Shown here: positions 1 to 11,454 of the stretch, piece by piece | How positions within the stretch are numbered: the stretch's first letter is position 1 | Layout of the letters: every line of letters starts with the position of its first letter | Source: Cyrtodaria siliqua | Lineage: Eukaryota; Mollusca; Bivalvia; Adapedonta; Hiatellidae | Reading direction: 5' to 3' | NCBI GenBank assembly: GCA_037043455.1 | Contig: JAWPHD010011002.1 | Location: 23,741-87,740 of the forward strand | Length of the DNA stretch: 64,000 bases | Program-made: the position numbers and the translations under genes | The notes under the pieces: generated by a model | Told to the model about the DNA's origin: nothing | The model's database searches: none | Seen by the model: only the letters and a program-made list of their open reading frames with translations

Positions 1-1312
1 ATATCAAATTAGGATGTCTGCTGTTTTCTAGTGAAAACCAGACCGGGAATCAGTTTTGCTGATAAGAGTTGTACGGTGTTGGGTGCGGGCGGGGATAATT
101 TATAAAGTCTCATACATTGAGGATCTTTTGCCATAACTCGACAGCTTGAAAGCTGCAAATTGCTAAAATTAGGATGTCTGCCATTTTTTAGTGAAAACCA
201 GATCGGGAATCAGTTGGGCTTACAAGAGTGTTGTATGGTGTTGGGTGCGGGTGGGGATAATTTATAAATTCTTACATTGAGGATCTTTTGCCATAACTCG
301 ACAGCTTGAAAGCTGCAAATTGCTAGAATTAGGATGTCTGCCATTTTTTAATGAAAACCAGATCGGGAATCAGTGGGGCTTACAAGAGTGTTGTACGGTG
401 TTGGGTGCGGGTGGGGATAATTTATAAATTCTTACGTTGAGGATATATCAAATTAGGATGTCTGCTGTTTTCTAGTGAAAACCAGATCAGGAATCAGTTG
501 AGCTTATAAGAATTGTACGGTGTCTGGTGCGGGTGGGGATAATTTATAAATTCTTACATTGAGGATCTTTTGCCATAACTTGACAGCTTGAAAGCTGCAA
601 ATTGCTAAAATTAGGATGTCTGCTGTTTTATAGTGAAAACCAGACCGGGAATCAGTTGGGCTGATAAGAGTTGTACGGTGTTGGGTGCGGATGGGGATCA
701 TTTATAAATTCTTACATTGAGGATCTTTTGCCATAACTCGACAGCTTGACAGCTGCAAATTGCTAAAATTTGGATGTCTGCTGTTTTTTAGTGAAAACCA
801 GACCGGGAATCAGTTGGGCTTATGTCTGGCTGTTGTAAGCCTGGTTGTTTTCTGTTGGCTGTTTTCACTATATCAAATTAGGATGTCTGCTGTTTTCTAG
901 TGAAAACCAGACCGGGAATCAGTTTTGCTGATAAGAGTTGTACGGTGTTGGGTGCGGGCGGGGATAATTTATAAAGTCTCATACATTGAGGATCTTTTGC
1001 CATAACTCGACAGCTTGAAAGCTGCAAATTGCTAAAATTAGGATGTCTGCCATTTTTTAGTGAAAACCAGATCGGGAATCAGTTGGGCTTACAAGAGTGT
1101 TGTATGGTGTTGGGTGCGGGTGGGGATAATTTATAAATTCTTACATTGAGGATCTTTTGCCATAACTCGACAGCTTGAAAGCTGCAAATTGCTAGAATTA
1201 GGATGTCTGCCATTTTTTAATGAAAACCAGATCGGGAATCAGTGGGGCTTACAAGAGTGTTGTACGGTGTTGGGTGCGGGTGGGGATAATTTATAAATTC
1301 TTACGTTGAGGT
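1..1312. repeat. Tandem repeat, about 160-bp unit, with a duplicated block
   Basis: The core GGATGTCTGC recurs just after positions 7, 167, 327, 451, 609, 767, 876, 1036 and 1196, mostly 158-160 bp apart, each followed by the same G-rich segment (GGTGCGGGTGGGGATAA). Bases 1-443 reappear essentially unchanged at 870-1312, so a block of about 443 bp was duplicated recently on top of the older 160-bp periodicity. One more degenerate unit lies at about 1420-1500. No gene is seen. Confidence 0.9.
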
Positions 1313-1317
1313 ATAAG

Positions 1318-1381
1318 TAAAAATTAATAAAAATAAATAAAAATAAATAAATAAATAAAAATAAATAATAGAAATAAATAT
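1318..1381. repeat. AT-rich microsatellite (AAAT/AAATA)n
   Basis: A run of A-rich tetra- and pentanucleotide repeats, immediately downstream of the duplicated block. Confidence 0.85.
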
Positions 1382-2687
1382 TAAACCCTCCTTTCTCCCC
1401 AAGACGATTGTAACTAGATTAAGAGTTGTACATTGTTGGGTGCGGGTGGGGATAATTTATAAATTCTGACATTGAGGATCTTTTGCCATAACTTGAAAGC
1501 TTGTATTTGTAATATTTCAGGATGACACGAAGACTAAACAGAAAGACGGGTATTTCTACCATTCCATGTTCTGATCAGTGACCTCCACAAGGAGTCTCAA
1601 CAGATAGGAGGACACGCTCCACTTGTATCAGAACTCTTAATGCATCAACTCCAGCAAAATGCAGAATTACAAGGAAAGGTCCTCAAAGGTATTGCACATT
1701 TTTTAGGTCATTAATATGAGTTAACAGATTTTGATTTTTAACCATATTTATTAAAGGAAGAATCCGGATATTAGTATGATGATGCCTGGCGATGTCAAAT
1801 TTTGGCTTTTTTTCTCCCAAACATAAATTGGATAATATTCAACAGATGGATAATTGACATGTCGCGAGTACTTAGATATCTCCGCCCTATTGTTGATGTC
1901 GGAGTATATCGACAGTAGTTTATATAACATAGTTGCACGTGCTTTATACACGTGCTGTTGTTTGTCGGAGGTATCGCTCTGGTTTAATTGGTTGAAATGG
2001 ATAAATGATTACATATGATCAGTAGCTCTCAAACAGTACCAATGTTTCCAAGACTTGTTTGAAAAGGTCCACTTTTGGTTAAACATTTTGTCAAAGTTTC
2101 TCCAACACGTAACTTGAATACTTTCCAACACATTGATTTCATATGTGCATATAAACATTAGCTTTTTTACAAGTCCAATGTGACTTGACATGACTTTGAA
2201 CTTAAATTCATGATAATACTAGTTTTACAATGTCAACTTGTGGTTAAAAAGTTTGTCAAGAGTTTTTCCAACGCATCATAACTTGAATAATAGCCAACTG
2301 ATTCCTTTTGTATTCTACAGTTGTTACATATAAGTGTTACCTGTCCAACCATACCATTTTTCTATGACCTTGACCTTCTATCATATGATAAAACACACAA
2401 AAATATGGTTTTCATGGAATTTTCGTCTTGTTTTAATTTTGAAGATATAAATGGAGACTTACTGATATGATACTGTAGCATGAAAGACATTTTTTTAGTG
2501 CACACTTAATTGTCTACATTGCATGCTTTGATGAACAAAGTGAAAGATTTTAAAATTTGAGTTATCATAAGATGTTTAATAAAACAGGGCCCAGTGTTTT
2601 ATATATTGAAAGATTATAAGGTTATTAAATAATCAGTTTCTTCATTTCATTATGAGTTACATTACAATCATACTTTAAAAATTCCAA
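1382..2687. other. No gene recognised; degenerate repeat DNA
   Basis: Only short ORFs are present. About 2030-2390 holds two diverged copies of a roughly 180-bp unit that shares phrases such as GGTTAAA..GTTTGTCAA and AACTTGAATA. No splice-bounded or conserved protein segment was found. Confidence 0.5.
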
Positions 2688-2965
2688 TATGGCGAGGCGA
2701 CATGGCAAAGCGACATCAGATACGGTGAGGCGACGTCCGATATGGCGAGGCGACATCAGATATGACGAGGCGACATCAGATATGGTGAGGTGACATCAGA
2801 TACAGTGAGGCGACATCAGATATGACAAGGCGACATCAGATATGGCGAGGTGACATCAGATACAGTGAGGTGACATCAGATGTGATGAGCCGACATCAGA
2901 TATGGCGAGGCGAACAGATATGATGAGCGAGGCAACATCAGATATGGCGAGGTGAGGCCAGATAT
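2688..2965. repeat. 20-bp minisatellite
   Basis: About 13 copies of a unit close to ATATGGCGAGGCGACATCAG. Point variation is GGCGAGG/GGTGAGG/GATGAGC, and a few units are shortened. It is locally GC- and purine-rich in an AT-rich setting. Confidence 0.9.
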
Positions 2966-3780
2966 TATGAAAGACTAAGGACTAAGTGACAGGGAAAATG
3001 AAAACTTTTTTAGCTTGACTTTTCGGAAGGAAAAAAGAGCTATTGTCATCACTTCTATAACTCATGCTTTTATTTAAACAATTATGGCGCCTTTCATACT
3101 TAGAAAACTCAAGGTTAAAGTTTGAATATAAGCTAGGTTAAAGTTTGTAAGTTTGTATCTTCCAAACCACTTTACACAATGGATAGAAACTTCAAACATG
3201 TATTCAGCATGACACCACAGAGTCAGGTGATGTAACTTCTGCTTTTATTTTGACAGAATTATGGGCCCCTTTCATACTTTAAATCCAAATATATGATGGC
3301 GAGATGATCAAAATGTCTTTATGTAAACAGTCCGGCTTTTATATAAATGCTTGTTTATGTTTAAAATGTGTCTGTTTATCTTCAGAATTTACCATACAGG
3401 ACTATAATACTTTCCTGAAAAAAGACTGACCCACTTCATATGTCGCTGGTAGACTCTCCTGTGGATTTTGGATATTGGTTTTACCCCATGATATTTGCAG
3501 TAAGTAATGTTCTGTGCCTTTAAGGTTTTGTGAAGGGACTACGATTGCCGTGCGAGATGCCATTCGGCTAGTCAAACTTATTTGGTGGTGCCATGCCCAT
3601 CATCGTCTGTTATAACTTCGACAAATTCAAGAATGGGTTATTGTCCATCATACCTTATTAAAAAAAGAAGATTTTTAGTTTGTCAGTGGCATCTGATGTT
3701 TACCAAATTTGAGTAGGTTTTAATAACAACAATCCCACATTTTGGACAAAGATAAAGATATAAATATATTCATCCTTAAA
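2966..3780. other. No gene recognised; degenerate tandem-repeat fragments
   Basis: About 3000-3280 contains two diverged units sharing ACTTCT..AACT..GCTTTTATTT and ATTATGG.GCC.TTTCATACTT, the style of the internal modules of the hairpin-bounded elements elsewhere in the window. The remainder shows no coding signal. Confidence 0.45.
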
Positions 3781-3935
3781 GGGAATGTAGTGACACAGCC
3801 AAACAAACTCTGTTATCGAGAGTTCTGAAAACCTTAGAAAAATGTGAAAGAATTATCAAAATCGGATGATAAACAAAAAAGATATGACCATTTAAAGGTT
3901 GTTCTAAAACGAATATTGGAGCCTTTAAATCTTGC
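3781..3935 (+). mobile_element. Fragment related to the palindromic TTAA-type MITE
   Basis: It begins with TTAAAGGGA and carries a degraded version of an internal phrase of the palindrome at 10289-10811 (TGAAAGAATTATCAAAAT, then GATATGACC). No second arm is present. The relationship rests on short matches only. Confidence 0.35.
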
Positions 3936-4020
3936 ATTATGATGATTACTATTTTGTATCCGGATGAAAGAATGCATAATGTTGCTTCCTATATAGGTAT
4001 AGGAGACATGTTAGCCATTA

Positions 4021-4261
4021 ACTCCGTGGCCGAATGGTTAACTATGTTGCATTGTAAACCTTCGCCTGACACCACTGCGGGTTCGAATACCACTGGGAGC
4101 TCGACTTGTGAGGAAGTGTCGATTCTTACCGATGGTGGGAGGTGTTAAGTACTGGTTCTACTCAGGAAAAGCAGGGGGTCTGCCTCCACCACAAAAAATC
4201 GACCTCCATATATAACCTTACGGGTGTTTAAAATGACGTAAAACACCAAACAAACAAACAA
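4021..4261 (+). mobile_element. tRNA-derived SINE
   Basis: The head looks like a tRNA: an A-box-like stretch (GTGGCCGAATGGTTAA) lies about 50 bp before a B-box (GGTTCGAATAC at 4080-4090). A tRNA-unrelated body follows, ending in a (CAAA)n tail. The body matches the antisense copy at 57479-57720 through several phrases (GATTCTTA..GATGG.GGGAGGT, CCACCACAAAAAA, GTAAAACACCA), confirming a dispersed family. RNA polymerase III would transcribe such an element from the internal boxes. It is not a functional tRNA gene. Confidence 0.85.
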
Positions 4262-4489
4262 GGACATTCTCAGTTTCCAGTTATCCTCTAGCATGTTAAA
4301 GAACCATAGAAATCTACTCAATAGAAAAAGTAGGGCAAGGTTTCTGAATTTCTAGGAATACTCTTTCTCTAAATAACCATAGATAATGTATTAATGAGCC
4401 GTTGAACAATTTAATGAATCTTATTTTTTGTGATAATTTCAGTATACCCCTCGTCACAGCTGCGGGCATCTAGAATTGAACCTCCAATA

Positions 4490-4678
4490 TTTTCACCAAC
4501 CTTGAAGGAACAGCCATGGATTATGTTGGACATCAATATCTTCACCACCTTTACATGAACAGTCATGGAATTCTGTTAGACATGAATATCTTCACCACCT
4601 TTATATGAACAGACATGGAATTTTGTCAGACATGAACATCTTCACAAACTTTACATGAACAGCCATGGAATATTATAT
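4490..4678. repeat. 50-bp tandem repeat, about 3.7 copies
   Basis: The unit contains CTTCACCACCTTTACATGAA, then CATGGAATT.TGTTAGACATG. Copies differ by scattered substitutions. Confidence 0.85.
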
Positions 4679-4772
4679 TCGTTTGATAAGGAACACTCAA
4701 AAACAGTAAAAAAAGAAAAGTGATCTAGCTGCAGCTGTGATTTTGTTACCTAAATAACAGTAAAATCATTAA

Positions 4773-4955
4773 AGAGGTTGATGCACTATTTTCAAACATG
4801 ATTTATTTAAAAGGGCTCTGAAAAACTTGAAAAATGCTGAAAGAAATATCAAAATGCCATGAAAAATAAAGAAGATATGACGGATTGAAAATTTGCAAAG
4901 AACATAAATCGAGGCGGCCATCTTGGAACGATGACATCATCACGCCTTTTTACTA
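4773..4955 (+). mobile_element. Single arm of the TTAA-flanked palindromic MITE
   Basis: A TTAA at 4769-4772 is followed by an arm closely matching 10289-10470 (GAGGTTGATGCACTATTTTC, GGGCTCTGAAAAACTTGAAA, then ATGACATCATCACGCC). The opposite arm is missing, so this is a truncated or solo arm. Confidence 0.75.
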
Positions 4956-5062
4956 TATATATCTCTGTATTGTATTGTATATTCAGTGGTTCAAATATAA
5001 TGCATGTATACACAAACTACATGTATATTAGCTACGTATTTGAGTATTTTATTTACTCACCT

Positions 5063-5168
5063 TTTTATGCCCCACCATGGAAGTTTACATTCAAGGTTTT
5101 CGGTCTATTTTTAGGGGACGGTCAGCGTTAAAACGGGGCATCCATGCCATGGACCCATTTTCTAGTTT
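5063..5168. repeat. Short element with TATGCCCC start and CTAG end
   Basis: It starts TTTTATGCCCCACCATGG and ends with a GGGGCAT segment, a CATGCCATGG near-palindrome and TTTTCTAGTTTT. A terminal hairpin followed by CTAG recalls non-autonomous Helitron ends. No proteins are encoded, and the assignment is inference. Confidence 0.4.
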
Positions 5169-5329
5169 TTACAGATGCTCATTACCTTACTAAAAATACT
5201 CTTAATTGTTTAAAAGTCATTATTTTTTGTATGGTCCCATGGAACAGTATTATTTGAAATATGAAAATTGTTCTTAAAAACTAAGGTCATAAAATGTTGT
5301 TAGCTGGGTTTTTGAAAACAAGATCGGCT

Positions 5330-5830
5330 TATAGATTGGCGTAAACCGGATGGGCGACATAAACCAGATGGGCGACGGACGGGCGTCCACATTTTCCTTT
5401 TGGTTAATCTTCACCAAATTTTAACAGCACCGTCTTCTCATAAAGCAATGACCTTACCCAGAAAACTAGGTCCCTGTTACCTACTTTCTCAAAAAGATGT
5501 TGCATTAACCTTATTCTTAGTTTCATTTGGGGTCACTGGGGTCAAGGTCACTGTTACTAAAAACAGAAAAATGGTTTCCGTTCAGTAACTTCAGTTAGAA
5601 TTGAGATATTGGCATAAAAACTTTCCGGATAGATAGCTTATAAAACAAGCAAACTTGGGATTGCATTTGGGGATCACTGGGGTCACCATTTCTAAAAATT
5701 GGAAAAAAACAGTTGCTGCTCAATAACTTCAGTTATTTATATGAAAAGGAAGCTTGGGAATGCATTTGGGGTCACTGGGCGCGAGGTCACTGTTACTAAA
5801 AATAGAACACGGTTTCAGAACATTTTTAGA
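5330..5830. repeat. Degenerate hairpin-element-type tandem repeat
   Basis: Diverged units share GCATTTGGGGTCACTGGG and AAGGTCACTGTTACTAAAAA (about 5525, 5665 and 5765). This is internal-module sequence of the kind found in the larger tandem-repeat elements. Confidence 0.6.
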
Positions 5831-5937
5831 ATTAGGTTCCTTGAATATTTTCATAATTCATCATGTTTCATTACTTAGAATTAGCTGTAAGTTTATTTCT
5901 GATTTGTCTAGTTAGATTAAGAATACTGCCTTTAAAG

Positions 5938-6130
5938 GGACACATGGCAATCTTGCTTATTTTCAACCAAAATTTGGAAAGTTGGAATCTTTGCATACAG
6001 GATAAGCACTTTTTACACTTTTAACAGATTTCTGGAAAAGTAAATAACTCTTAGAAGTTCAAAGTCCAAATTAATCGAAATTATCCATGTTTCCTTATCA
6101 TACACAATGTACACAATGTACGGCCAATTA
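5938..6130 (+). mobile_element. Left end of the AAAGGGACAC MITE family
   Basis: TTTAAAGGGACACATGGCAA followed by TCTTG matches the left end of the complete element at 50622-51122. No matching right end was found, so it is probably truncated. A small direct repeat TACACAATG occurs near 6105. Confidence 0.55.
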
Positions 6131-6917
6131 CACATATTAATGACCAAGGTAATTTTACTTAATGCAATTAAAAACTTGGTGGACACCATTATGGTAGTTT
6201 AAAACTACACCAGATTAAACAAAAATACATGCTTAAGGAAAAAAAGAGCTGAAGATTGTGGTTTGTCCCTTCTGTATATTCCATCTAGTAATTTAGGCCC
6301 TAATCCATTCAAGTACACCAAGTATGAATGAAATGTGGACAGTATGTGGACATCACACCGAACGATGTTTATAAACACCATTAGTTCTACATATGATTCA
6401 CTAATTGAAAAACTACTACTTAGAAACATTAAATACATTATTAAGAAACTCAATGAGTATATTTGTCATTAAAGGTTATAAAATTAAGTCGAAACTTTAA
6501 TGAGTACTGTTTAAATAGTATTTGTAACTAAAACCGAGAACTCCATACATCGCTCAGTTCTCAAAACAGTTGTATATGGAGTTCTTTTTTGGGTTTTGAC
6601 TACTTATAATCTTTAACGACAAATTCTAAACAAACTTGAATGGAATAAGGCTGTATGTATGTTTATTGTTTAATGACTGGTAAATTGTTTGTTTTGTCTA
6701 CATGTTTTTAAATAAATATTGTGAATATAACATACAGTGGATTTTTTTTTAATTTAATGTTTACCCAGTGGCAGTAATAAAATGTGTTATCCTATGAATT
6801 ATGGAAAAGGTGCGGATAAAAAAATTGTCTAACCCATGAAACCAGATGAAAACAGCAGTTATTGTGATGGCGACATCTCCGTTGCTTAATTATGCCCTTA
6901 TTTCGACTGCATTTTTC
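6131..6917. other. No gene recognised
   Basis: AT-rich. An imperfect hairpin at about 6535-6592 pairs AGAACTCCATACA with its complement TGTATATGGAGTTCT. No coding or RNA gene was identified. Confidence 0.5.
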
Positions 6918-7150
6918 AGCTCTACAGATCAAAGATCAACAGAGCTTAAATGCCACTGGGCATACGTGTGTCTGTAAACTTTTTTTGTGACGACTACTCC
7001 TGTGACAACTTGGTTTTTAATGTCCAGTTGAGCCGAAGTAAAAATCCTGTCGATCTGAAATTCAAAATGGCCACTACAGTTATAAATAGATTTGCAACAC
7101 AATTTCAAAAATCTAAAATGGTAATGATTAGCACCTTTACCAAAATGGCA
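6918..7150 (+). mobile_element. Hairpin head of a tandem-repeat element
   Basis: A 29-bp imperfect hairpin at 6918-6946 (AGCTCTACAGATC ... GATCAACAGAGCT) is followed by GTAAACTTTTTTTGTGACGA, the same head that starts the elements at 21621, 24428, 24930 and 47798. Only part of one internal module follows. Confidence 0.65.
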
Positions 7151-8444
7151 TGTTGTTGGTCCTAAACAAACGTAGAGTTATACCAGAAAATTGTGGTGAC
7201 TGCACCTGAAACTACTTGATGGATGTTTACTACTATACTGAAACGAAAAAAAGAGAGATCACAGTACAATTTGTAACAAGAAATTCATAAATGTTGAAGT
7301 TCCTCTTTGAAAAATTGAGCCATTTCAGTACTGTATTTAATGTCAAGAGTATGCAAAATTTTGCATCCTAAGTTTGCTCACATGCTTGAGCCAAATACCT
7401 ACTCTGTCAATAATGAAACTTTGAAGGAATACTATTTGCTGTGTTATTGTGTTGTTTTAGTCTTTTTTTTTTCGAATGGAAAGGTCTTACCTAGCCATGT
7501 ACCATTTGATTAACACACACACACTATATAGCGGCAATTCCCAACTTTTTCATTTCAGTATAGTATATGAATAGGTGGTATATTGAATACATATTGCCAG
7601 ATAATTAACAATAATCTTGTTTTAACCCTAACATAGTAGTACATGTGCTAATAATAAGTGTTGTTTTTTTATTCGCAACTTAAATAATAAAGAAAAAATG
7701 CACACATAAATGTCTCTGGAGCATCTAATCAAATCAAATAACTTTTATTTGAAGTTGGCAAACATATCCTCATATAAAGCTTTGGAACCGACAGAACATA
7801 TAATAATTATCATAAGAATAAATAAAAGGATATACCGTTACAATGCAGAGCATGTCATATATAAACTAACAATATTTATGTTCTCATCACCAAGTTAATT
7901 TAGCAAATCAGATATACCAACAGCTCAGGTTACGAGCATAGCACTACCCAGATACATATTTAAAACATTATAATAAACAAGTCATATAAGCTATATACAT
8001 AAAATGGAAAAAGATGAAATCGTTGAATGCAGCATGCAAGTGAACAAAAAGCGATATATTCAATACAGGCTTGAATACAACATGCAGACCATCCTCACTA
8101 CTCCGTACCGGAACGGAATTCAAGATTTAGTTTATACTAAATGTTTCCCACTGGTGTTTCGATGGACCTATTGATATGTTCTACCATTCATATGTTGAGT
8201 GTTTTCTTCCAAGCTCACATAGTTTTTCAACAGTTGTAGCTGAAGTGGTGCTCTTGCAGAGACAGATATCTAGATTAATCTCATAGTATTTCAGATCTTC
8301 AAAAAAAGCAACAACAAAAAACAAAAACAAAAACACTGAAGAATGAAATATTTTGGAGTAGAATGCTTATTTCCAAATTATTTTGCAAACAGCAATAAAC
8401 AGACCTCATATACAAATAGCATATTTTTTTCTACCATTCAACCA
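7151..8444. other. No gene recognised; AT-rich
   Basis: Short ORFs only, plus a brief (AC)n at about 7516. No conserved protein or RNA could be supported. Confidence 0.5.
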
Positions 8445-8545
8445 TCAACCTGGAGGATGAGCCTGGCATGTTCATGCCTGTTAGGCGCCATATAACCTTT
8501 TTTGTATTGGTGCGTCTTAAAACCCAATTCAATTCAATTTAAATA
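8445..8545 (-). repeat. Dispersed repeat, end module
   Basis: Read on the minus strand, the phrases GGGTTTTAAGACGCACCAA, AGGTTATATGGCGCC and CATGAACATGCCAGG match 56172-56255 on the plus strand, so this is a dispersed family with at least two copies in opposite orientation. It ends in ATTCAATTCAATT. SINE-like or MITE nature is undecided. Confidence 0.65.
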
Positions 8546-8689
8546 CAACCATCAACCAACCGCTTGATATGTATTTTGCATTGCCTACAGTACACGGACA
8601 TGCAAGTACTTAAAACGTTACATGGTGTAAATTTCTGAATTTCTTTTATTGAGTATTACAATATATGCAATATGCTTTAAACTCCCTAC

Positions 8690-9790
8690 TTCCAACTCGT
8701 CTCAGCCAGCAGGGACCCTATATTATATCTATATATGGCATAATGCTGACTATTCTGCGCATAACCACCTAGATCTTCACCGCATGCACGTCGCAGAGTG
8801 GGCACGGTCAGCAAGCAATTAGGATTGACCTATTGGGTCGATCCTTGCCCGCACCGCCCTCGAACGTACCGCAAGGACTGCCGGAACCGTTTTTACTTGC
8901 AATAGACTGAATAGTCTGCAGCATTAACGGAATGATTGCTGATTGACCGAGAGTGAAGATGTCTCCTGCGTCCCATCACAGCACACATCATCTGACGTCC
9001 ACATATCCTGGAAGTCTAGTCCACGGGCCGAAAGGCCTATATTCGACAGTGACCAAGGGGGAAAGGACGTCGGGCGGTGTGTGCGGCGCAGGGGTCATAC
9101 TGTGATGGGTGTGGCCCCAAACAGAGAACCCGACCAGTAGCGGATGTAGGACAACCACCTTAGCTGTTGTAGACGACCTCGCCTGACCACTTTACCACCA
9201 CAGCGAAACTACATAGAGCAACAGCGACACAATGCTACACATCTACAAGAGAAACGACTACACTACATAGCAGCACCAGATCAACCTACATACACATCTA
9301 GAGAATTCCAGACTCTATTGTGCCCATCGCGTCAGGGTAACCTCGACGTGTTAGTTTGCGGACGGACTTTTATTCTTCGAACTACACACACTCACACAAT
9401 TCTGCGCATAATCCTTATACAATAGATAGAACCGATGAAACCCGTGAACCAAGATACCGTGTTAGGTACCTCGATTTAGTATACACTGCGTTTTCAAGTA
9501 GAGCAGAGAACCAGACAATTAGCCGCTCCAGTGTTCGTGAAGAAAAAGACGAGTCATATTTATACTGAAAGCATTGTTCAAGATCTGTTAAGTATTGATA
9601 CATATACGCCAGTACTAAATATAATTTTTGCCAGTGGATATACGTTATGTACAAATAATTCAGGTGTATTATACACATTTGTGTGCGACGTCTGCTTAGC
9701 GATTGATTGGTTTTGCGCGATTGCAGCCTGCAGGGAACCAACTTGGTGAAGCTGGCATTTCTCCAGCATCAGAACTTGTCTGGTGGTGAG
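8690..9790. other. GC- and CpG-richer island of unknown origin
   Basis: The segment is clearly richer in GC and CpG than its flanks. It has overlapping ORFs on both strands (108 aa at 9415-9741 minus; 70 and 72 aa plus), none resembling a known protein. ATTCTGCGCATAA occurs twice, at about 8753 and 9400. It might be a decayed LTR-type or DNA element, or an unrecognised host sequence, and I cannot decide which. Confidence 0.4.
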
Positions 9791-10123
9791 TAGTGTGTCG
9801 TCCGTCCGTCCGCTACCTTTATCTTCATGTTTAATGTTATCTTTACCAAACTTTGGCAAAATATCAATTCCAAAACCAGTCAAATCAAATTAGTAAAACC
9901 AGAGTTTAATATGGCACATGTTTTATTGTTTGCACTAATGTCACTATTTTCATCAGATCTTTACAAAACAATAAACATGGCCCTTTATTTGATAAAATAT
10001 GCTCTACTTTGCCTCGTTAAGGTAATAGGGCCTTAATTTCTTATCTGCTCTTCATGTTCAGGATGTTAATATCAATAAAAACTCAAACCTGTTTGAAAAC
10101 CAACCATGGCCACCCTATTGTAT
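9791..10123 (+). repeat. Fragment of 160-bp-type tandem-repeat element
   Basis: It contains CGTCCGTCCG, then ATCTTTACCAAACTTTGGCA and ATATCAAT.. .CCAAAACCAG, the signature of the modules at 16.5 kb and 59.7 kb. It is interrupted at its right end by the TIR element starting at 10129. Confidence 0.6.
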
Positions 10124-10128
10124 ACTGT

Positions 10129-10996
10129 CAGTGTTTTTTTTATGTGTTTTGTGAATGCAGCCTGTGCCCATGCCAATGTGAAAAATCGCGGCATTTTTCT
10201 AGAAATTGTGAAAATTGTGAAATATTATAACAAAAGAGAAATAAACTTTTTTCACTTTTATTTTCAGTTTAATATCCCTTGGTTTTAAAGGGGTTGATGC
10301 TCTATTTTCAAACACTATTTATTTAATAGGGCTCTGAAAAACTTGAAAAAACTGAAAGAATTGTCAAAATGCCATGAAAAACAAAGGAGATATGACCTTT
10401 TGAAAATGTGCAAAGAACATAAATAGAGGCAGCCATCTTTGAACGATGACGTCATCGCGCCATTTTACCATATATGGCATATTGACAAAATGTCATTTAA
10501 AGCAAAGCAAATTACTGCAAATGAAAAATTACCACTCAATTTATACATTTTACATCTGTATATTTATTTTTAATCAATTTGCAGTGATTTTCTTTGCTTT
10601 AAAATGTATTTTGTCAATATGCCTTATATGGTAAAATGGCGCGATGACGTCATCGTTCAAAGATGGCCGCCTCCATTTATGTTCTTTGCAAATTGTAAAT
10701 AGGTCATATCTCCTTTGTCTTTCATGGCATTTTGATAATTCTTCCAGCTTTTTTCAAGTGTTTTAGAGCCCTATTAAATAAATAGTGTTTGAAAATAGTG
10801 CATCAACCCCTTTAAGTTTTGTTTTTGGTATAAAGTACAGACTAGTTTTGAAGTATCCTTACTGGTCTATACTTACTTTTTTTTCTTTTTTTTTTCAGAT
10901 TGTGAATTTTTTGGATATAATTGTGAAAAAAGGATACTTTTGGCATTGTGAATGGGGCCGAATTTCGGCCCCAAATTAGGCATAAAAAAAACACTG
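10129..10996. mobile_element. Non-autonomous TIR element with 5-bp target duplication
   Basis: Perfect 16-bp terminal inverted repeats, CAGTGTTTTTTTTATG (10129-10144) and its complement (10981-10996), are flanked on both sides by ACTGT (10124-10128 and 10997-11001). The interior has GTGAA-rich text and no protein. The element is split by a later palindromic insertion at 10289-10811. A 5-bp duplication with CAGTG ends could fit a subgroup of hAT or a Transib-like family. The superfamily is not established. Confidence 0.8.
10289..10811. mobile_element. 523-bp palindromic fold-back MITE flanked by TTAA
   Basis: Two arms of roughly 210 bp are reverse complements with few mismatches. They begin AAGGGGTTGATGC and end in the complement, and each carries GATGACGTCATCG near its inner part. 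TTAA borders the element on both sides (10285-10288 and 10812-10815), the target duplication expected of piggyBac- or Kolobok-type transposases. It sits inside the TIR element 10129-10996. Related arms occur at 4773 and, more distantly, 3781. No ORF of note. Confidence 0.88.
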
Positions 10997-11159
10997 ACTG
11001 TAGTCTAATTTATTTTATCAGTTAAGTTCTTTTTTTTTTTTTAAAAAGAGCATGCTATCTTTGTTTTTCACTTGATTCCACCAGATTTGTCAAACAATTA
11101 GGTGTTTTATTATAACTTTAAATTATCATTGTCAATTTGAGATATAGTACCATGGACAC

Positions 11160-11205
11160 CATGGCAAGTAGAGCTATACAGGCCCTCATGGGCCTCTTAT
11201 TAAAT
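11160..11205 (+). mobile_element. 3' terminal hairpin of a tandem-repeat element
   Basis: CAGGCCCTCATGGGCCTCTT matches the terminal hairpin-plus-CTT signature at 17791 and 61610, preceded by a GTAGAGC motif. It marks the end of the element whose fragments precede it. Confidence 0.6.
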
Positions 11206-11454
11206 TATAATATCAATAGAAAGTGTTGATAATGCAATTTCCTCTTTAGACAGTTATTTTGGTTTATTGTTTTTAGTTGATACAGAATCTATAATTTTTC
11301 TGGTTTATGAAGGCTATGAAAAACCTGAACTGGTTCAAAGATATAGATGGAAAATTGACATTTGCATATATTACAGCACAATAATTAATAATTATAAATT
11401 TAATACAGCAAGTCTTTAACAATTTATCAGTTTGACCATTCAAATATTACATAG
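11206..11454. other. No gene recognised
   Basis: AT-rich sequence between a repeat end and the next tandem array. No structure was identified. Confidence 0.45.

Noticed and set aside
4021..4110. tRNA gene candidate
   Set aside because: The A and B boxes are present but the cloverleaf does not close and a SINE body with a (CAAA)n tail follows.
9415..9883. ORFs of 108 and 101 codons on the minus strand
   Set aside because: They overlap each other and plus-strand ORFs in different frames, with no recognisable domain or splice context.
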